Position numbers and translations under genes: made by a program
DNA from: Saccoglossus kowalevskii
Lineage: Eukaryota > Hemichordata > Enteropneusta > Harrimaniidae
Length of the DNA: 15,868 bases
Assembly: GCF_000003605.2 (NCBI RefSeq)
Contig: NW_003151256.1
Span: forward strand, 113,989-129,856
Direction of reading: 5' to 3'
Notes under the pieces: generated by a model
What the model was told of the DNA's origin: nothing
The model's database searches: none
Seen by the model: the letters and a program-made list of their open reading frames with translations, nothing else
Part shown: positions 1 through 9,128 of the stretch, piece after piece
Numbering within the stretch: the first letter of the stretch is position 1
Layout of the letters: the number at the start of each line of letters is the position of its first letter

Positions 1-1634
1 CAGCATGTATCAAATGAATCACGTGGTGTGTCGTTCTCGTCAAACCCGGAATTCGATCAATAGGGGAGTTTCAGTAAAAAAAACACATTGCAAATCATGC
101 AAGTTCAACATTTCAAACCAATATACTAAAACAGGAATGCTCAGAGTGCAAAAGTATGATAGTTATTACTTTCCAGTATACACATCTCTGTTAATACTAT
201 CCCTCACATATTCTACTCCCAATTACTCCTGCGTATAATGGACTAGCCTCTTTTCATGTTGACATTCAGACTAAAATCATGTGACAGGCTGTTAAAATTG
301 GCTGTTGCATACTCTTTCGCCGGTCTGGGAAATGTGTTTAATTAGCTCTCATTCAAGCAACAATGCAGATTTCCCAGTGGGAGTGAAACTATTCGACTCT
401 GCCATTAAAAAATAGGGGTGTTTTCAGCAAAAAACGAATAACCCTGGAATGCACACAAAATACTGAATTTCGGAACAAATCGTGCATTACTTACAGCAGC
501 AGAATACCACAAAAATATCAGACGAAACATGAAAACACTATATATTGTATTTCGGCCTGAACCCTCTATATTGCAATTCAAGGAATTAACCCCATATTTG
601 CATCCATTTCCCACCTTGGTATCACCCACCCCTGAAAACAAACTCTTAATACCACGCTGAAGCGTTTGGTAATAATCAGGGAACTTTACTTTAGTAACGA
701 TTGCACTAAGTTGAATTAATAAATCGTACATGTAAAGGGGCAAATATTACGACAAATATATGTTTGAATGGAATCAGTAAATCTGGAGCATACAAATCTA
801 TTGCTTGTATAAAATGGAATGGGTATGATGGAGATCTTTTATTGTGTTGTATATTGTTGATGTGTAAAAATCGATTCGCTTATTTGCAAAAGAAGGGTAC
901 ATAAAGTACCTTTTTTTTATCAAATTAGGTTTTGATTGAACACGTTTCAAACGTCTGCACAGTGAAATATCAGCAACAACACCAGTCAGTGTATATCTTA
1001 GTGTATATGAATCTGATAATCCAAATACATAATCTCAAAAATGCTTCACTGAGTCTCTGAATAGGAGAAAATAGTGAGGTGCATATGAGATGAAGATCAA
1101 AAGTGTACCAACAAAATATTGAATTTATTTCACTAGATATCACTATTGAATTTTGTCTTATGATAATATCTATGCCCATGACTTTGTCTTTGACGTTCAG
1201 AGACATAACATGACATTGACCTCACTACATCCTGGACTTGAAAGTTGCCAATATCTGAGATTTCACTCTCTCTACAGAATCCTGAACTCCGTGTAGGGCT
1301 ATTGATAGTACATAATAATGCGAACAGGCATAATAAAATGTGTGATCCTCCTGGTTGAAATGTTTATAAATTTTAAAGTCAAAAGCAGTATTCACTAAAT
1401 GACAGAACGAAGTTACCCCAACATATATCAGACTACACATAATCACACCATATAGTAGTGATCTATCACAATGTTAGGTCCATATAAATAGACCATATAA
1501 ACAGTCGACTTTCATTGTAAATATCATCAGCACCAAATATATCAGAGAATATTGGTTATCAACTTGGTTCACTAAAAGTATTTGTTACATATATATATAT
1601 ATATTATTTGGGTAAGTAGCAATAACACGTGACA
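1..1634. other. 3' flank of the SMB-CUB gene, no supported gene
   Basis: AT-rich flank beyond the likely polyadenylation site of the minus-strand gene. Open frames here are short and show no recognisable domain. A (TA)n run lies near 1589-1605. One stretch, 495-631 on the minus strand, is bounded by an AG acceptor and a GTAAGT donor and is open between them, but its translation has no family resemblance (see findings). No RNA gene or terminal-repeat element was recognised. Confidence 0.6.
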
Positions 1635-1655
1635 ATAACAGTGAAGTGCAGTATT

Positions 1656-1661
1656 TTTATT
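1656..1661 (-). promoter_or_regulatory. Probable polyadenylation signal AATAAA
   Basis: The minus strand reads AATAAA about 60 nt after the stop codon at 1720-1722. It is followed within about 20-35 nt by a T/G-rich stretch. That layout fits a cleavage site near 1635 and a very short 3' UTR of roughly 85 nt. The hexamer is common in AT-rich DNA, so the call rests on its position after the stop. Confidence 0.5.
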
Positions 1662-1719
1662 TCTTTTTATCTCTTTTCTAAAACTTGAAATCAGTAAAGC
1701 AGAATCAATGGATACTTCA

Positions 1720-1763
1720 TTATACAACACTGTCATCATTTTCCTCAAGTGCAGATGACGACC
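1720..1763 (-). CDS. Terminal exon: 13-residue acidic C-terminal tail and stop
   Basis: A strong acceptor (long T-rich tract then TTTTCAG) opens this exon in phase 1, matching the phase-1 donor of CUB6. The split codon becomes Gly. The exon then encodes SSSALEENDDSVV and the stop TAA, immediately followed in frame by TGA. An AATAAA lies about 60 nt further on. The tail is polar and acidic with no hydrophobic stretch, so nothing here anchors the protein in a membrane. The last residues Ser-Val-Val resemble a class I PDZ ligand, but that would matter only if the tail were cytosolic, which is not supported. No other phase-compatible exon was found in 1764-3266. The risk is that this is a chance acceptor and the true end lies elsewhere. 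Confidence 0.6.
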
Positions 1764-2024
1764 CTGAAAATTGAGAAAAAATAGAAATAACTAAATAACA
1801 CAATAATATATAGCATATAATAACAAACAATTGACGTATCGTACTCATACACAAGACAATACAACATTTAATGTTCATTATTTTTATTAGCTGAAATTTA
1901 CATATACCGCATTAAGACCAACACACAATAGTCTGTTATTTTCAGATACTGTGTACAGACTCAAGATTAAATGCATATTTTACAATCTGGTAAACCAGTT
2001 ACATATATTTGAACTAATCAAGTC

Positions 2025-2189
2025 TTAAAGCGGGTGTGTCGTCACCTGCGCACGCGCGGGAATTGAGTTCCAAGCGATGATAACAACACACGCTAAGGAC
2101 GCAAAGGCTCATGGGTAGACGCTTGTTTGTGAACAATGACACATTATGGCCATCTGACGCATGCGCAGGTGACGACTCCCTCGCTTTAA
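2025..2189 (-). mobile_element. MITE-like element, TTAA-flanked, copy 1
   Basis: The element is flanked by TTAA at both ends (2025-2028 and 2186-2189). Its ends are imperfect inverted repeats starting AGCGGG/AGCGAGGG and containing GTCACCTGCGCA. The interior, with a 'cacgctaaggacgcaaaggctcatgg' type core, is the reverse complement of the core in the copy at 2999-3160, so the two lie in opposite orientation. TTAA duplication is typical of piggyBac-type insertion; assignment to that group is inference, and no transposase is present. Confidence 0.8.
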
Positions 2190-2998
2190 AATGAACAAAT
2201 CATTCTTTCCGTTTTCTTGATTTGTCACTGTGTTCATCTGTAAGACTTTTTTTTTTTATTTCACCCGTGATCCAACGATCACAACACAACTTAACATAGC
2301 TGCGTGAGAAAGCCATATGAATAAAAAGCATATAACAAGTACATGTAGTACCAGATGTTCCTTCGTGACATTGGAATATTGGTCATAAATGATCATATCG
2401 CCACATATAGAACATGCAGTTTACATACAATACAGTTTAACAGTAATAATTAAATATGAACTTTAAGTATGTGATAAGTGGAAAGAGCACATAAACATAT
2501 ATAATTTAGAAGTTCACAAGGAAATTCTTGTAGCATGGAGTTCAGGACGAATTGTAAATGATTGGGATTTGGATTGTACATTTAGTAAAAGTTTGTTGTC
2601 AAATATATAATTAAAATGTAACGATTTTTTTTAAACGCTGTATCTTTTAAAAATGAAAAACAGTGTTGAGTAATAGTATCATCATATCACTTAGAATAAA
2701 ATAAAATTGCTTGCTAGAATAACAATGGTCGGACAGATTAGAGGGTGAATATATTAATATAAACTAACAAGCACCAAATATATGCTATAACAATCGCATT
2801 TCGCCAGATAGAGCAGCACGATGACACAAGTACGAGCGGTAAAGTTGTGATGTTAACAGACAGTGTATGATGTACACTAGTATATTTTTTAGCTGACATG
2901 AAAATCTATTCATACCAGGTTCGTCACAGACTTGATTAGTCCTGTACTATTTTCGTGACCCTTATCAAATTATAATTTCTGACTTATTTAATTATAAT

Positions 2999-3160
2999 TT
3001 AAAGCGGGAGACTCGTCACCTACGCATGCGCCAGGTGGCCATAGCGTGTAATTGTTTATAAACAAGCGTCTACCCATGAGCCTTTGCGTTCTCAGCGTGT
3101 GTTGTTATCGCTTGAGACTCAATTCCCGTGCGTGCGCAGGTGACGACACTCCCGCTTTAA
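2999..3160 (+). mobile_element. MITE-like element, TTAA-flanked, copy 2
   Basis: Same family as 2025-2189, inverted relative to it and about 0.8 kb away. TTAA is at both borders (2999-3002 and 3157-3160). The terminal inverted repeats run AGCGGGAG...GTCACCTACGCATGCGC and, at the right, its complement with GCGCAGGTGACGAC and CTCCCGCT. The internal sequence carries 'ggccatagcgtg' and 'cccatgagcctttgcg', shared with the other copies. It ends 106 bp downstream of the CUB6 donor. Confidence 0.8.
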
Positions 3161-3266
3161 CAGAATATTACAAGACTTAAATACAAATATCATGTGATTA
3201 TCAAATGCATTACATTCTCCAACATAATATTTAACACAATGTAACGTGGTATTTGTAAAACCTTAC

Positions 3267-3614
3267 CTGCATCAGAAAGTGACACATGGAAACCTGATCT
3301 GCTGACGCTGTTGTCAGATACGAATCGAATCCACACAGTGTCTCCCGATGAACGGTAATTACTCGGTAGCACACTTCCAGAGTGTGCCCATATAACACTG
3401 CTGTTCTGACTGGGATCATTACCATTACCAGAGAAGAAGTAATCATAGCCTTCCTCAGTATCAAAGTCTACAAACTGTACCATGATATCGTTACCGTCTT
3501 CATTCGTAGTCAGCCATTGACACAAAGCGTTGTCGGGATAATCTTGAGGATAATTTGGTGACATCACATCTACCTTACCAGCGGTGGGTATAACTGCAGT
3601 CTCACTACAGTCAA
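3267..3614 (-). CDS. CUB6 domain exon
   Basis: A 348-nt phase 1-1 exon encoding one complete CUB domain, the last in the protein. It opens after TTATTACAG and closes at GCAG|GTAAGG. In order: first Cys in the DCSE start, SPNYPQDYP turn, second Cys in LCQWL, the acidic FVDFDTEEGYDYF stretch, WAHSG, and RFVSDNSVSRSGFH near the end. The Asp/Glu positions that bind calcium in other CUB domains look retained. The second disulfide pair is missing: Gly-Tyr sits where the third Cys should be and His-Ser-Gly where Phe-Cys-Gly is usual. An N-glycosylation sequon (NSS) lies mid-domain. CUB5 is similar in sharing MSPNYP and the FDTE stretch. Confidence 0.95.
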
Positions 3615-4001
3615 CTGTAATAATATATACAGATTTATTAATTTATTTGAAGTGAGTTAGAATGAAAATACATGTTATGTGTATAGTATATAACACATTT
3701 AGATTAGAACAGCCATCACAGTCACGATTGACTTGCAACACAGATCACGTTATATATACAACGATATCGACCAGCGCCTAGTGCGCCTATCCCTAAATCC
3801 GTGACCACCAACAAAAATATTAAAAATAATAGAAACCGCTTAGAATCTAATGCTGAATACTGTCCAGTCCAGCTACAAACCAAAAGGTTTCGAGATCTAT
3901 TTTTTGATTTGATTACAATATCAGATATTCGTGTACATCCCCGAAAAGACTTACAGCGAGAATACCAAATAGAGAGAGAACAAATAAGTTTATACATATA
4001 C
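3615..4001 (-). other. Intron SMB6-CUB6, nothing recognised
   Basis: About 390 nt between the SMB6 donor (GTATAT, weaker than the others) and the CUB6 acceptor. No repeat or extra exon was recognised. Open frames here on either strand lack domain content. Confidence 0.6.
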
Positions 4002-4109
4002 CGGCACACAGGTCGAAGTAATTTCGGCAGCAAGAGTCTGTATAAACGCAGTCAGTTCTACAGCGACAGTCCGGCAAGATAATTCCACAATCATTAGCAC
4101 AAGAACCGC
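4002..4109 (-). CDS. SMB6 somatomedin-B-like exon
   Basis: A 108-nt phase 1-1 exon encoding about 36 residues that consist of one cystine-knot-like SMB domain. Eight cysteines are spaced C-x3-C-x6-C-x-C-x3-C-x5-CC-x6-C. This matches the vitronectin somatomedin B spacing except for a shorter second loop (6 residues rather than 9). The motifs CRC, SCC and NYFDLC are visible. The acceptor is ATTTTACAG and the donor GCCG|GTATAT. The domain sits between CUB5 and CUB6. The family is known for compact four-disulfide folds that bind protein partners; the partner here is unknown. Confidence 0.9.
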
Positions 4110-4353
4110 CTGTAAAATACAAAATATGCGAATAAATATTGTTGTCTACGAAATGCCCACCAACAGGACCATGTTTTTTCCACAATACATATAATCAGAG
4201 ATATGACACATGTAATTATAAAGCCAACGATGTCACAGATACATTTAACAATCGGGAGAACTGAGTTGGATTACCATGAAAGAATCACACAGGTTCGATA
4301 CTGGAGCAGTATCCAAAACTATGTCGCAGTTCCCCTACCTCGATAATTCTGAG

Positions 4354-4393
4354 CTGCAAAGGCGCCTAGTGACGTCACTAGACGTCATGCATA
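4354..4393 (+). repeat. Dispersed repeat block, partner at 8008-8050
   Basis: Both blocks share the order CTGCAAA, a CGC-containing spacer, TGACG, then TAGACGTCAYGCATA, in the same orientation and at similar spacing. The similarity is imperfect but colinear, suggesting two decayed copies of one dispersed element. This copy contains the perfect 16-bp palindrome CTAGTGACGTCACTAG (4366-4381). Confidence 0.45.
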
Positions 4394-4548
4394 CTGTACA
4401 TTAACTGCACACAAAATATAAATTAAATGCTAATGACCGCTAAGATGTCATTGTGAACGAGACATGTTTTGCCGTTCATGGTTGCATATGTCAGGGAAAT
4501 GCGATATCTCTATCAGGTGTGCGTGTCCCATTGCGTTAAAGATACATA

Positions 4549-4855
4549 TTAAAGCGCGGTAGTCGTCTCGCTGCGCATGTGCGATATTTGTGTTGATAAA
4601 CATTGATTTTTCTACAATCTAATGCGCTCTTCTAATGGAAATCACAAGTATGAGGTTTGACCTGGGCGCGACTTGCACTGATTACCGACGGTGACACTTT
4701 CGATACCTTCCAATAACATGAAAATTGCTTAATTAAAGCTTGGAAACGACTCATTTCGTACTCGTTGATCTGCGCAACAGTCAAAGTCGCCATCTTTGTT
4801 TATATGAGACCCATATATCTCGCACATGCGCAGCGCGACAACTACCGCGCTTTAA
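4549..4855. mobile_element. MITE-like element, TTAA-flanked, related subfamily
   Basis: TTAA borders at 4549-4552 and 4852-4855 enclose a 299-bp element. It has long terminal inverted repeats of about 38 bp: AGCGCGGTAGTCGTCTCGCT then GCGCATGTGCGA at the left, and the near-complement at the right. The ends resemble those of the copies at 2025 and 3003 (AGCG-GGG, GCGCATG), but the interior is longer and different, so I treat it as a sister subfamily. It has no coding capacity. Its right border is 57 bp from the CUB5 donor. Confidence 0.8.
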
Positions 4856-4912
4856 GGTAACCTCGCATTACACTGAAACATCGCATATCTTTGCGTATTA
4901 AGCTGTGCTTAC

Positions 4913-5266
4913 CAGTATGCGTGACAACTGCATGGAACCCACGGGTTGTATTAATACTATCAGATGTAAACGTCATCCATACACCGTTCAAATCAGTTGC
5001 TGAGTAGAAATCATTAGGTGCTACCGAACCGGAATGTGTCCATACTTCACTAGTTGCTTGACTTGGCATAGTGCCATGACCCGCGGAGTAAAAGTCAGAG
5101 CCAGCTTCAGTGTCAAAATCAATATATTCTACGCGAAGTTCGGTACGATCTGCTGTGTTAACCACCCATTTGCATTGGTCGTTGTTGTTGTAATTGCTCG
5201 GATAGTTTGGGGACATTATGTCTATACTTTCACCAGCCGATAGGAAGTACGAAAAAGTACAATCAG
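4913..5266 (-). CDS. CUB5 domain exon
   Basis: A 354-nt phase 1-1 exon, the longest CUB exon here, opening after CCCTACAG and ending ACTG|GTAAGC. Visible in order: first Cys in DCTF, MSPNYPSNY, second Cys in QCKWV, RVEYIDFDTEAGSDFYSAG, the WTHSG motif, then MTFTSD and RGFHAVV. The acidic residues expected at a CUB calcium site (YIDFDTE, SDFY, TSD) are present. Ser occupies the usual third Cys position and His-Ser-Gly replaces Phe-Cys-Gly, so only one disulfide is predicted. An extra few residues in the SATDLNGVW loop account for the added length. A glycosylation sequon (NTT) precedes the RGFH motif. Confidence 0.95.
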
Positions 5267-5593
5267 CTGTAGGGAATACAATGAACAGTTATCACTGTGT
5301 GTACGTGTTTGGAAGTGGACATTAGCTTACACAAAATAATTATAAAATTATAGCGTGTTTGTTCTTAAAATTAAATCATATACGGGAGTGTTGGCACTGT
5401 TGGAATATTGCGAAAATGTTATCGATATGCATGCGCCCTCTATCGGGATACAACTCAGGTAAACTATCATGCACAGTAACTGTACTGACGCACGTGCACC
5501 CTACTATCAAGTATTGGCACGTGCATAATATGATAATTGCACAACAATCCGAGTCAAAGAACGACTTAGACAAACAACAATCTAAACTGTTAC
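5267..5593 (-). other. Intron SMB5-CUB5, nothing recognised
   Basis: About 330 nt of ordinary intronic sequence between a GTAACA donor and the CUB5 acceptor. I see no repeat or further exon. Confidence 0.6.
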
Positions 5594-5701
5594 CTGCACA
5601 GGATTCAAAGTAATCTATACAGCAATTATCGTTATATATGCAATCTGAATAACAACTACATCCTTCAGCCATGAACTCGCATTGTCCACCACAGAACGCG
5701 G
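5594..5701 (-). CDS. SMB5 somatomedin-B-like exon
   Basis: A 108-nt phase 1-1 exon. Eight cysteines follow C-x3-C-x6-C-x-C-x3-C-x5-CC-x6-C, the same spacing as SMB4 and SMB6. The segment GCSCYSDCIYNDNCC is nearly identical in plan to GCSCYSDCLYDFDCC of SMB4, pointing to duplication within the gene. The acceptor is TTTGATACAG and the donor GCAG|GTAACA. It joins CUB4 through a split Thr codon and CUB5 through a split Ala codon. Confidence 0.92.
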
Positions 5702-5735
5702 CTGTATCAAAGAACACATATATTAATAAGAAGTA

Positions 5736-5868
5736 AAGTACAAGCTAAGGCGGCGGCAACATATTGTGCATGGGGCGAGTTCTGCTCCCCATCCTTCCCG
5801 AGACCTTACTATGGGGTCCGGGCCCCCTTGCCCCCTCCCCCTCCTGTGCCGCCGCCACTGAAGTACAC
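5736..5868. mobile_element. hAT-like mini-element with 8-bp target duplication
   Basis: A GC-rich island of about 117 bp in AT-rich intron DNA. The right end reads TGCCGCCGCCACTG and the left end CTAAGGCGGCGGCA, imperfect inverted repeats of about 14 bp. The flanks are AAGTACAA (5736-5743) and AAGTACAC (5861-5868), a 7/8 match that fits an 8-bp target duplication. Reversed, the right end begins CAGTGGCGG, the kind of terminus seen in hAT elements (from memory of the superfamily, not a search). The interior has a C-rich tract and no coding capacity. It lies 43 bp upstream (intron side) of the SMB5 acceptor. Confidence 0.6.
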
Positions 5869-6430
5869 ATGATGATTTCTTAATGCAATGATACTATGCC
5901 ACGTTGCATATAATTTGAAACATTATTACCGGTTATTATTTGCATTGCTGAATCTAAATCTTTATTAATGTTCGACTCATTTTGGTATTTTGCTAGTGAA
6001 CTAGATCTTATTCATATTTATGCATTTATGAGTAGTGTAGCTTTATTATCAACGCGTTTCTTGGGAATTTCAAAAATAAAACATCTATCCCAAAGTACAG
6101 TTTTTACCTTTGATTTCACCGTGGTGGTTGACAAGCGGAGAAAATACCCGGATGTCCGTTACAAGTGTTGATAATACATTGGGCTATTGGAAAATGTCGA
6201 CCGATTACATATAAATCATATATTGTCCCAAATTTCCACGCATTTATGACAAAAAATTTACCATTTCTATTAATTTATATATGTTGCACATCTAGGGGTA
6301 CAGGAGTGTCTCAACAACTAACACAAAGTACCGGTTGTGGTTGCCAGATTGTGAAATTACCCGGATGTTCGCTCGTGAGAATACGAACACATAAATACGG
6401 GATTCGAATTCATAACTCAGCAAATGTGCA

Positions 6431-6504
6431 TCGCCACTGTAAGCAGACGCACTCTCCGTGACGTCACTCGCCACTGTAAGCAGACGCACTCTCCGTGACG
6501 TCAC
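6431..6504 (+). repeat. Perfect 37-bp tandem duplication
   Basis: Two identical 37-bp units, 6431-6467 and 6468-6504, each beginning TCGCCACTGTAAGCAGACGC and ending CCGTGACGTCAC. A degenerate start of a third unit (GCGCACTGT) follows. Each unit carries the octamer TGACGTCA. Identity of the copies implies a recent duplication. Confidence 0.9.
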
Positions 6505-6859
6505 AGCGCACTGTCATAAAATGACAGCTGACTGACTGAAAAAGACTTTTCATAGTTTATTGTCATGTAGCAAGTTATAAATAAAGGCTGGTAATGCAAA
6601 CTTGGATCATAGAGCGGATTTGGTGCATAGTTGGATATCGCGATGTTACTTAGTTAGTCTTGTGTTTCATTTTGTGACAGTTCACTCGGTCTGATGGCAG
6701 GGTTTTTAACAGCAAAAGAAATGTATGCTATAACCATCCCAGATACATACATAATTAGTTCAATGAATCGAAATAATAATTAAATTTACATAATTACCAT
6801 TGAAATAATCAATTGCCAAGTAGGGTTCGACATGAGAATATAGCTATCCTCAGTTTACA

Positions 6860-6898
6860 TGTCAACTAATTAATTTTGACCGTGTCAACTAATTAATT
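6860..6898 (+). repeat. Direct repeat pair, 16 bp
   Basis: TGTCAACTAATTAATT occurs at 6860-6875 and again at 6883-6898, period 23. Small local duplication in intron sequence. Confidence 0.8.
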
Positions 6899-7092
6899 CT
6901 AGAGTTACAAATTTGTCCAAAAATTAAGCGAAATGACTATTGTTTTTGGTGTTTTCGTGCACACATTAGTAATTACAAAACGATAATCATTATAATATTA
7001 TGGCATACATAATTTCAAGGTAGTGTTACCACGAGGAAGGGCATAGGTATAACAGATATCACAAAACATAACGGAGTTATCAAGCGACTTAC

Positions 7093-7437
7093 TTGTGTGA
7101 TAGACCCTCGCGTGGAAACCTCTATCTGTGATGCTCCAATCGCTAGCGGATCGCATCCAAACAGAAGGGTCCGTTGACATAAAATTTGGTGGCAAGCTAT
7201 CACCAGAATGTGCTACGATGACAGCATTATCACTACTGGGCTGATCAGTGTTGCCACTGAAGTAAAAATCACAACATGTCTCGGTAGCGAAGTCGATATA
7301 CTGAACAAAAAGTCTTGCGTCATCTTCAGCTGTTAATATCCACTGGCATTGGTTGTCGTTTAGATAATCATCTGGATATTCCAGGGACGTGACATCTACA
7401 CTGCCACCCACCGGTACGCTGATTTTTACGTCACAAA
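7093..7437 (-). CDS. CUB4 domain exon
   Basis: A 345-nt phase 1-1 exon, opening after AAATCACTAG and ending ACAA|GTAAGT. In order: first Cys in CDVKI, VPVGGSVDV, YPDDY, second Cys in QCQWIL, VQYIDFATETCCDFYFSG, VAHSG, LPPNF, WMRSASDWSI and RGFHARV. It differs from most siblings in a vicinal Cys-Cys in TETCCD, shared only with CUB3. No partner Cys is present where Phe-Cys-Gly normally lies, so the pair may bond to each other, stay free or cross-link chains. The usual Phe two residues before the Ser-Asp is Ala here, and SPNYP is changed to SLEYP, so this copy is somewhat diverged. Confidence 0.94.
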
Positions 7438-8007
7438 CTAGTGATTTTGAAATAAAATAATATAAGATACACAATATATAAACTGTTATATAACTTATTA
7501 TATAAGCAAACTTTTCCCACCATCTTTTCAATTCACAAACACTTTAGACATTTTTTTTGATATTTATGATATTTTTTTTTATTTTACACACAATAATTCA
7601 CAGAAACAAAAGCGTATACACACAGATAAACTGAAAAGAAAACAAAAATGTGATGTGGGCTGTTGTAGCGTTTTCTATTTGGTACCCTTCAATGTCAGCT
7701 GATATGTCACTTTAGTCATTGTCTACCACCAACTCGAATAGAAAATCTATCTCTGTATCTTGCACAGAAGATTATACCTTTGTGTATATATATTTATTTA
7801 GACATTTATTCAATAGGTAGACCTCAAAACTTCCAAGTCACGATGAATAAACACATCTTAATACCAGACAGAGCCAAGTCATACACATTCCGAGATTTGT
7901 AATGTAATTATAGCATTATTGTTATTATTATTGTTTTTTACACTATGAGAATTTCAGACAATTACTCACATGGTGCAAATTTCGAAAACAAGTTTCTGCG
8001 ACCGTAA

Positions 8008-8050
8008 CTGCAAATTCGCGTTAACTGACGCAATTAGACGTCACGCATAA
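8008..8050 (+). repeat. Dispersed repeat block, partner at 4354-4393
   Basis: Colinear match to 4354-4393: CTGCAAA, a CGCG spacer, TGACG, then TAGACGTCACGCATA. Same orientation as its partner. The two lie in different introns of the same gene. Confidence 0.45.
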
Positions 8051-8126
8051 TTAGCATAAATTAGCATATCCACTCGTGAGCGTAGTTCTGTAAAAATGTG
8101 ACAAAAAACTTATCGCCTGATATCAT

Positions 8127-8211
8127 TTATTTGTAGAGCTGCCCTTGACGTCATGGGCTGTCGCAAATATTACTATACCATGACGTCACAATCAACCTGT
8201 TCTACAAATAA
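8127..8211. repeat. Imperfect inverted repeat with internal TGACGTCA sites
   Basis: The outer arms TTATTTGTAGA (8127-8137) and TCTACAAATAA (8201-8211) are perfect complements. Further in, TGACGTCATGG (8146-8156) mirrors CCATGACGTCA (8178-8188), leaving a 21-nt centre. This nested palindrome looks like a short foldback element or a decayed MITE. Confidence 0.7.
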
Positions 8212-8670
8212 GAGAAATCACGTGACGATAATATCATACTGTATATACGCGGATAGCCTGACGAGTCGCATGAGTTGCGCCCTCCGCGGTGCTTCAAACT
8301 GATGCAGTTCGGTCGGCGAGGGCCTACTCACGCCTATATGTCAAGCTAATACGCGGACAGATCACGTATAAAATGTCCACATGTCCAAACACAAAACATA
8401 TTTGAATATTTATTCAGCGTTGTTTAAAACATAATTTTAATACTTTGGACGATATGAGAAAAGTTACATGTAAATTAATGAGAGGTTAAATATTAAATCA
8501 TACGCAATACCTTGACAAAAAGTCTCAACAATGAAAACATGCATCTCACTAAACCACAATAACCGTTATCAGAAAACTGCTATTATTGTTAAATTAAAAA
8601 TTGTAAAAATACATGGACTTATTATATTATCTATTATTAATTTAACATAAGACCAAACAACAAAAACTTA

Positions 8671-8960
8671 TGTTGCCCTCAAGTCGGAAAATTGAAAAAT
8701 TGGTTTGGTAGGTCGGATTTTATTTCTTTGTTTATTTTTTTCAGTGAATTACAGATCAACCCGAGGTTAAAAGTCGCTACTTATCCCTCGGTGACCCTGG
8801 GGTCAAACAACGGTCCGGGATCGTAAATTAATAGAGGAAACACGTTTTTACTGCTTAAAATGGTGAGTTTTTAATATTTGGGCCTATTAAAAAAAAAAAA
8901 AAAAAAAAAAGAACCGCGACCCGATATTTAATATTTTTCGGTCGGTCGCTGAGGGCAACA
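8671..8960. mobile_element. 290-bp element with 11-bp terminal inverted repeats
   Basis: It begins TGTTGCCCTCA (8671-8681) and ends TGAGGGCAACA (8950-8960), exact complements. Inside the ends, similarity continues weakly (CGGAAAAT versus the complement of ATTTTTCGG). A 22-nt A run lies at 8889-8910. No clear target duplication is visible, and there is no coding capacity. The superfamily is not assigned. It ends 60 bp from the SMB4 donor. Confidence 0.6.
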
Positions 8961-9020
8961 GAACATTATTTTGCCTTAGTGACTGAAAACTGTTTCTACA
9001 AAACAAAAAAACATACTTAC

Positions 9021-9128
9021 ATGCGCAGACTTCGTGATAATCAGGACAACAGTCAAAATCATACAAACAGTCGGAATAGCAGCTACATCCTGCCACAAGG
9101 CTGTCACAATTTCCATCACAAGATCCAT
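9021..9128 (-). CDS. SMB4 somatomedin-B-like exon
   Basis: A 108-nt phase 1-1 exon with eight cysteines, spacing C-x3-C-x6-C-x-C-x3-C-x5-CC-x6-C. Motifs visible: SCDGNC, GCSCYSDC, DCCPDYHEVC. The acceptor is TTCTTGACAG and the donor GCAT|GTAAGT, the best consensus of the set. It joins CUB3 by a split Tyr codon and CUB4 by a split Phe codon. SMB5 is its closest sibling by eye. Confidence 0.92.

Larger units (their letters stand above)
1764..3266 (-). other. Last intron, carrying two inverted MITE copies
   Basis: The interval between the CUB6 donor (GTAAGG) and the tail-exon acceptor, about 1.5 kb. Apart from the two MITE-like copies listed separately it is AT-rich and featureless. I looked for a membrane-spanning or further domain exon on the minus strand and found none with matching phase. 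Confidence 0.55.
4110..4912 (-). other. Intron CUB5-SMB6, with MITE and palindromic repeat
   Basis: About 800 nt. It holds a 16-bp palindrome (4366-4381) inside a dispersed repeat block (4354-4393), and a 299-bp TTAA-flanked element (4553-4851), listed separately. The rest is AT-rich sequence with no further exon seen. Confidence 0.55.
5702..7092 (-). other. Intron CUB4-SMB5 with short repeats
   Basis: About 1.4 kb. It contains the hAT-like mini-element (5736-5868), a perfect 37-bp tandem duplication (6431-6504) and a pair of 16-bp direct repeats (6860-6875, 6883-6898). No extra phase-1 exon was found, and the open frames in it lack domain content. Confidence 0.55.
7438..9020 (-). other. Intron SMB4-CUB4, repeat-bearing
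   Basis: The longest intron in the window, about 1.6 kb. It contains a dispersed block (8008-8050), an inverted repeat (8127-8211), an element with 11-bp terminal inverted repeats (8671-8960), and a 22-nt A run inside that element (8889-8910). No extra exon was recognised. Confidence 0.55.

Noticed and set aside
1720-1728. C-terminal Ser-Val-Val as a PDZ ligand
   Set aside because: It fits the class I pattern, but no membrane segment is found and all other domains are extracellular, so the tail would not meet a PDZ domain.
8889-8910. The A22 run as the tail of a processed retrocopy
   Set aside because: No gene-like or retroelement sequence precedes it on either strand, and it lies within the element bounded by TGTTGCCCTCA termini.
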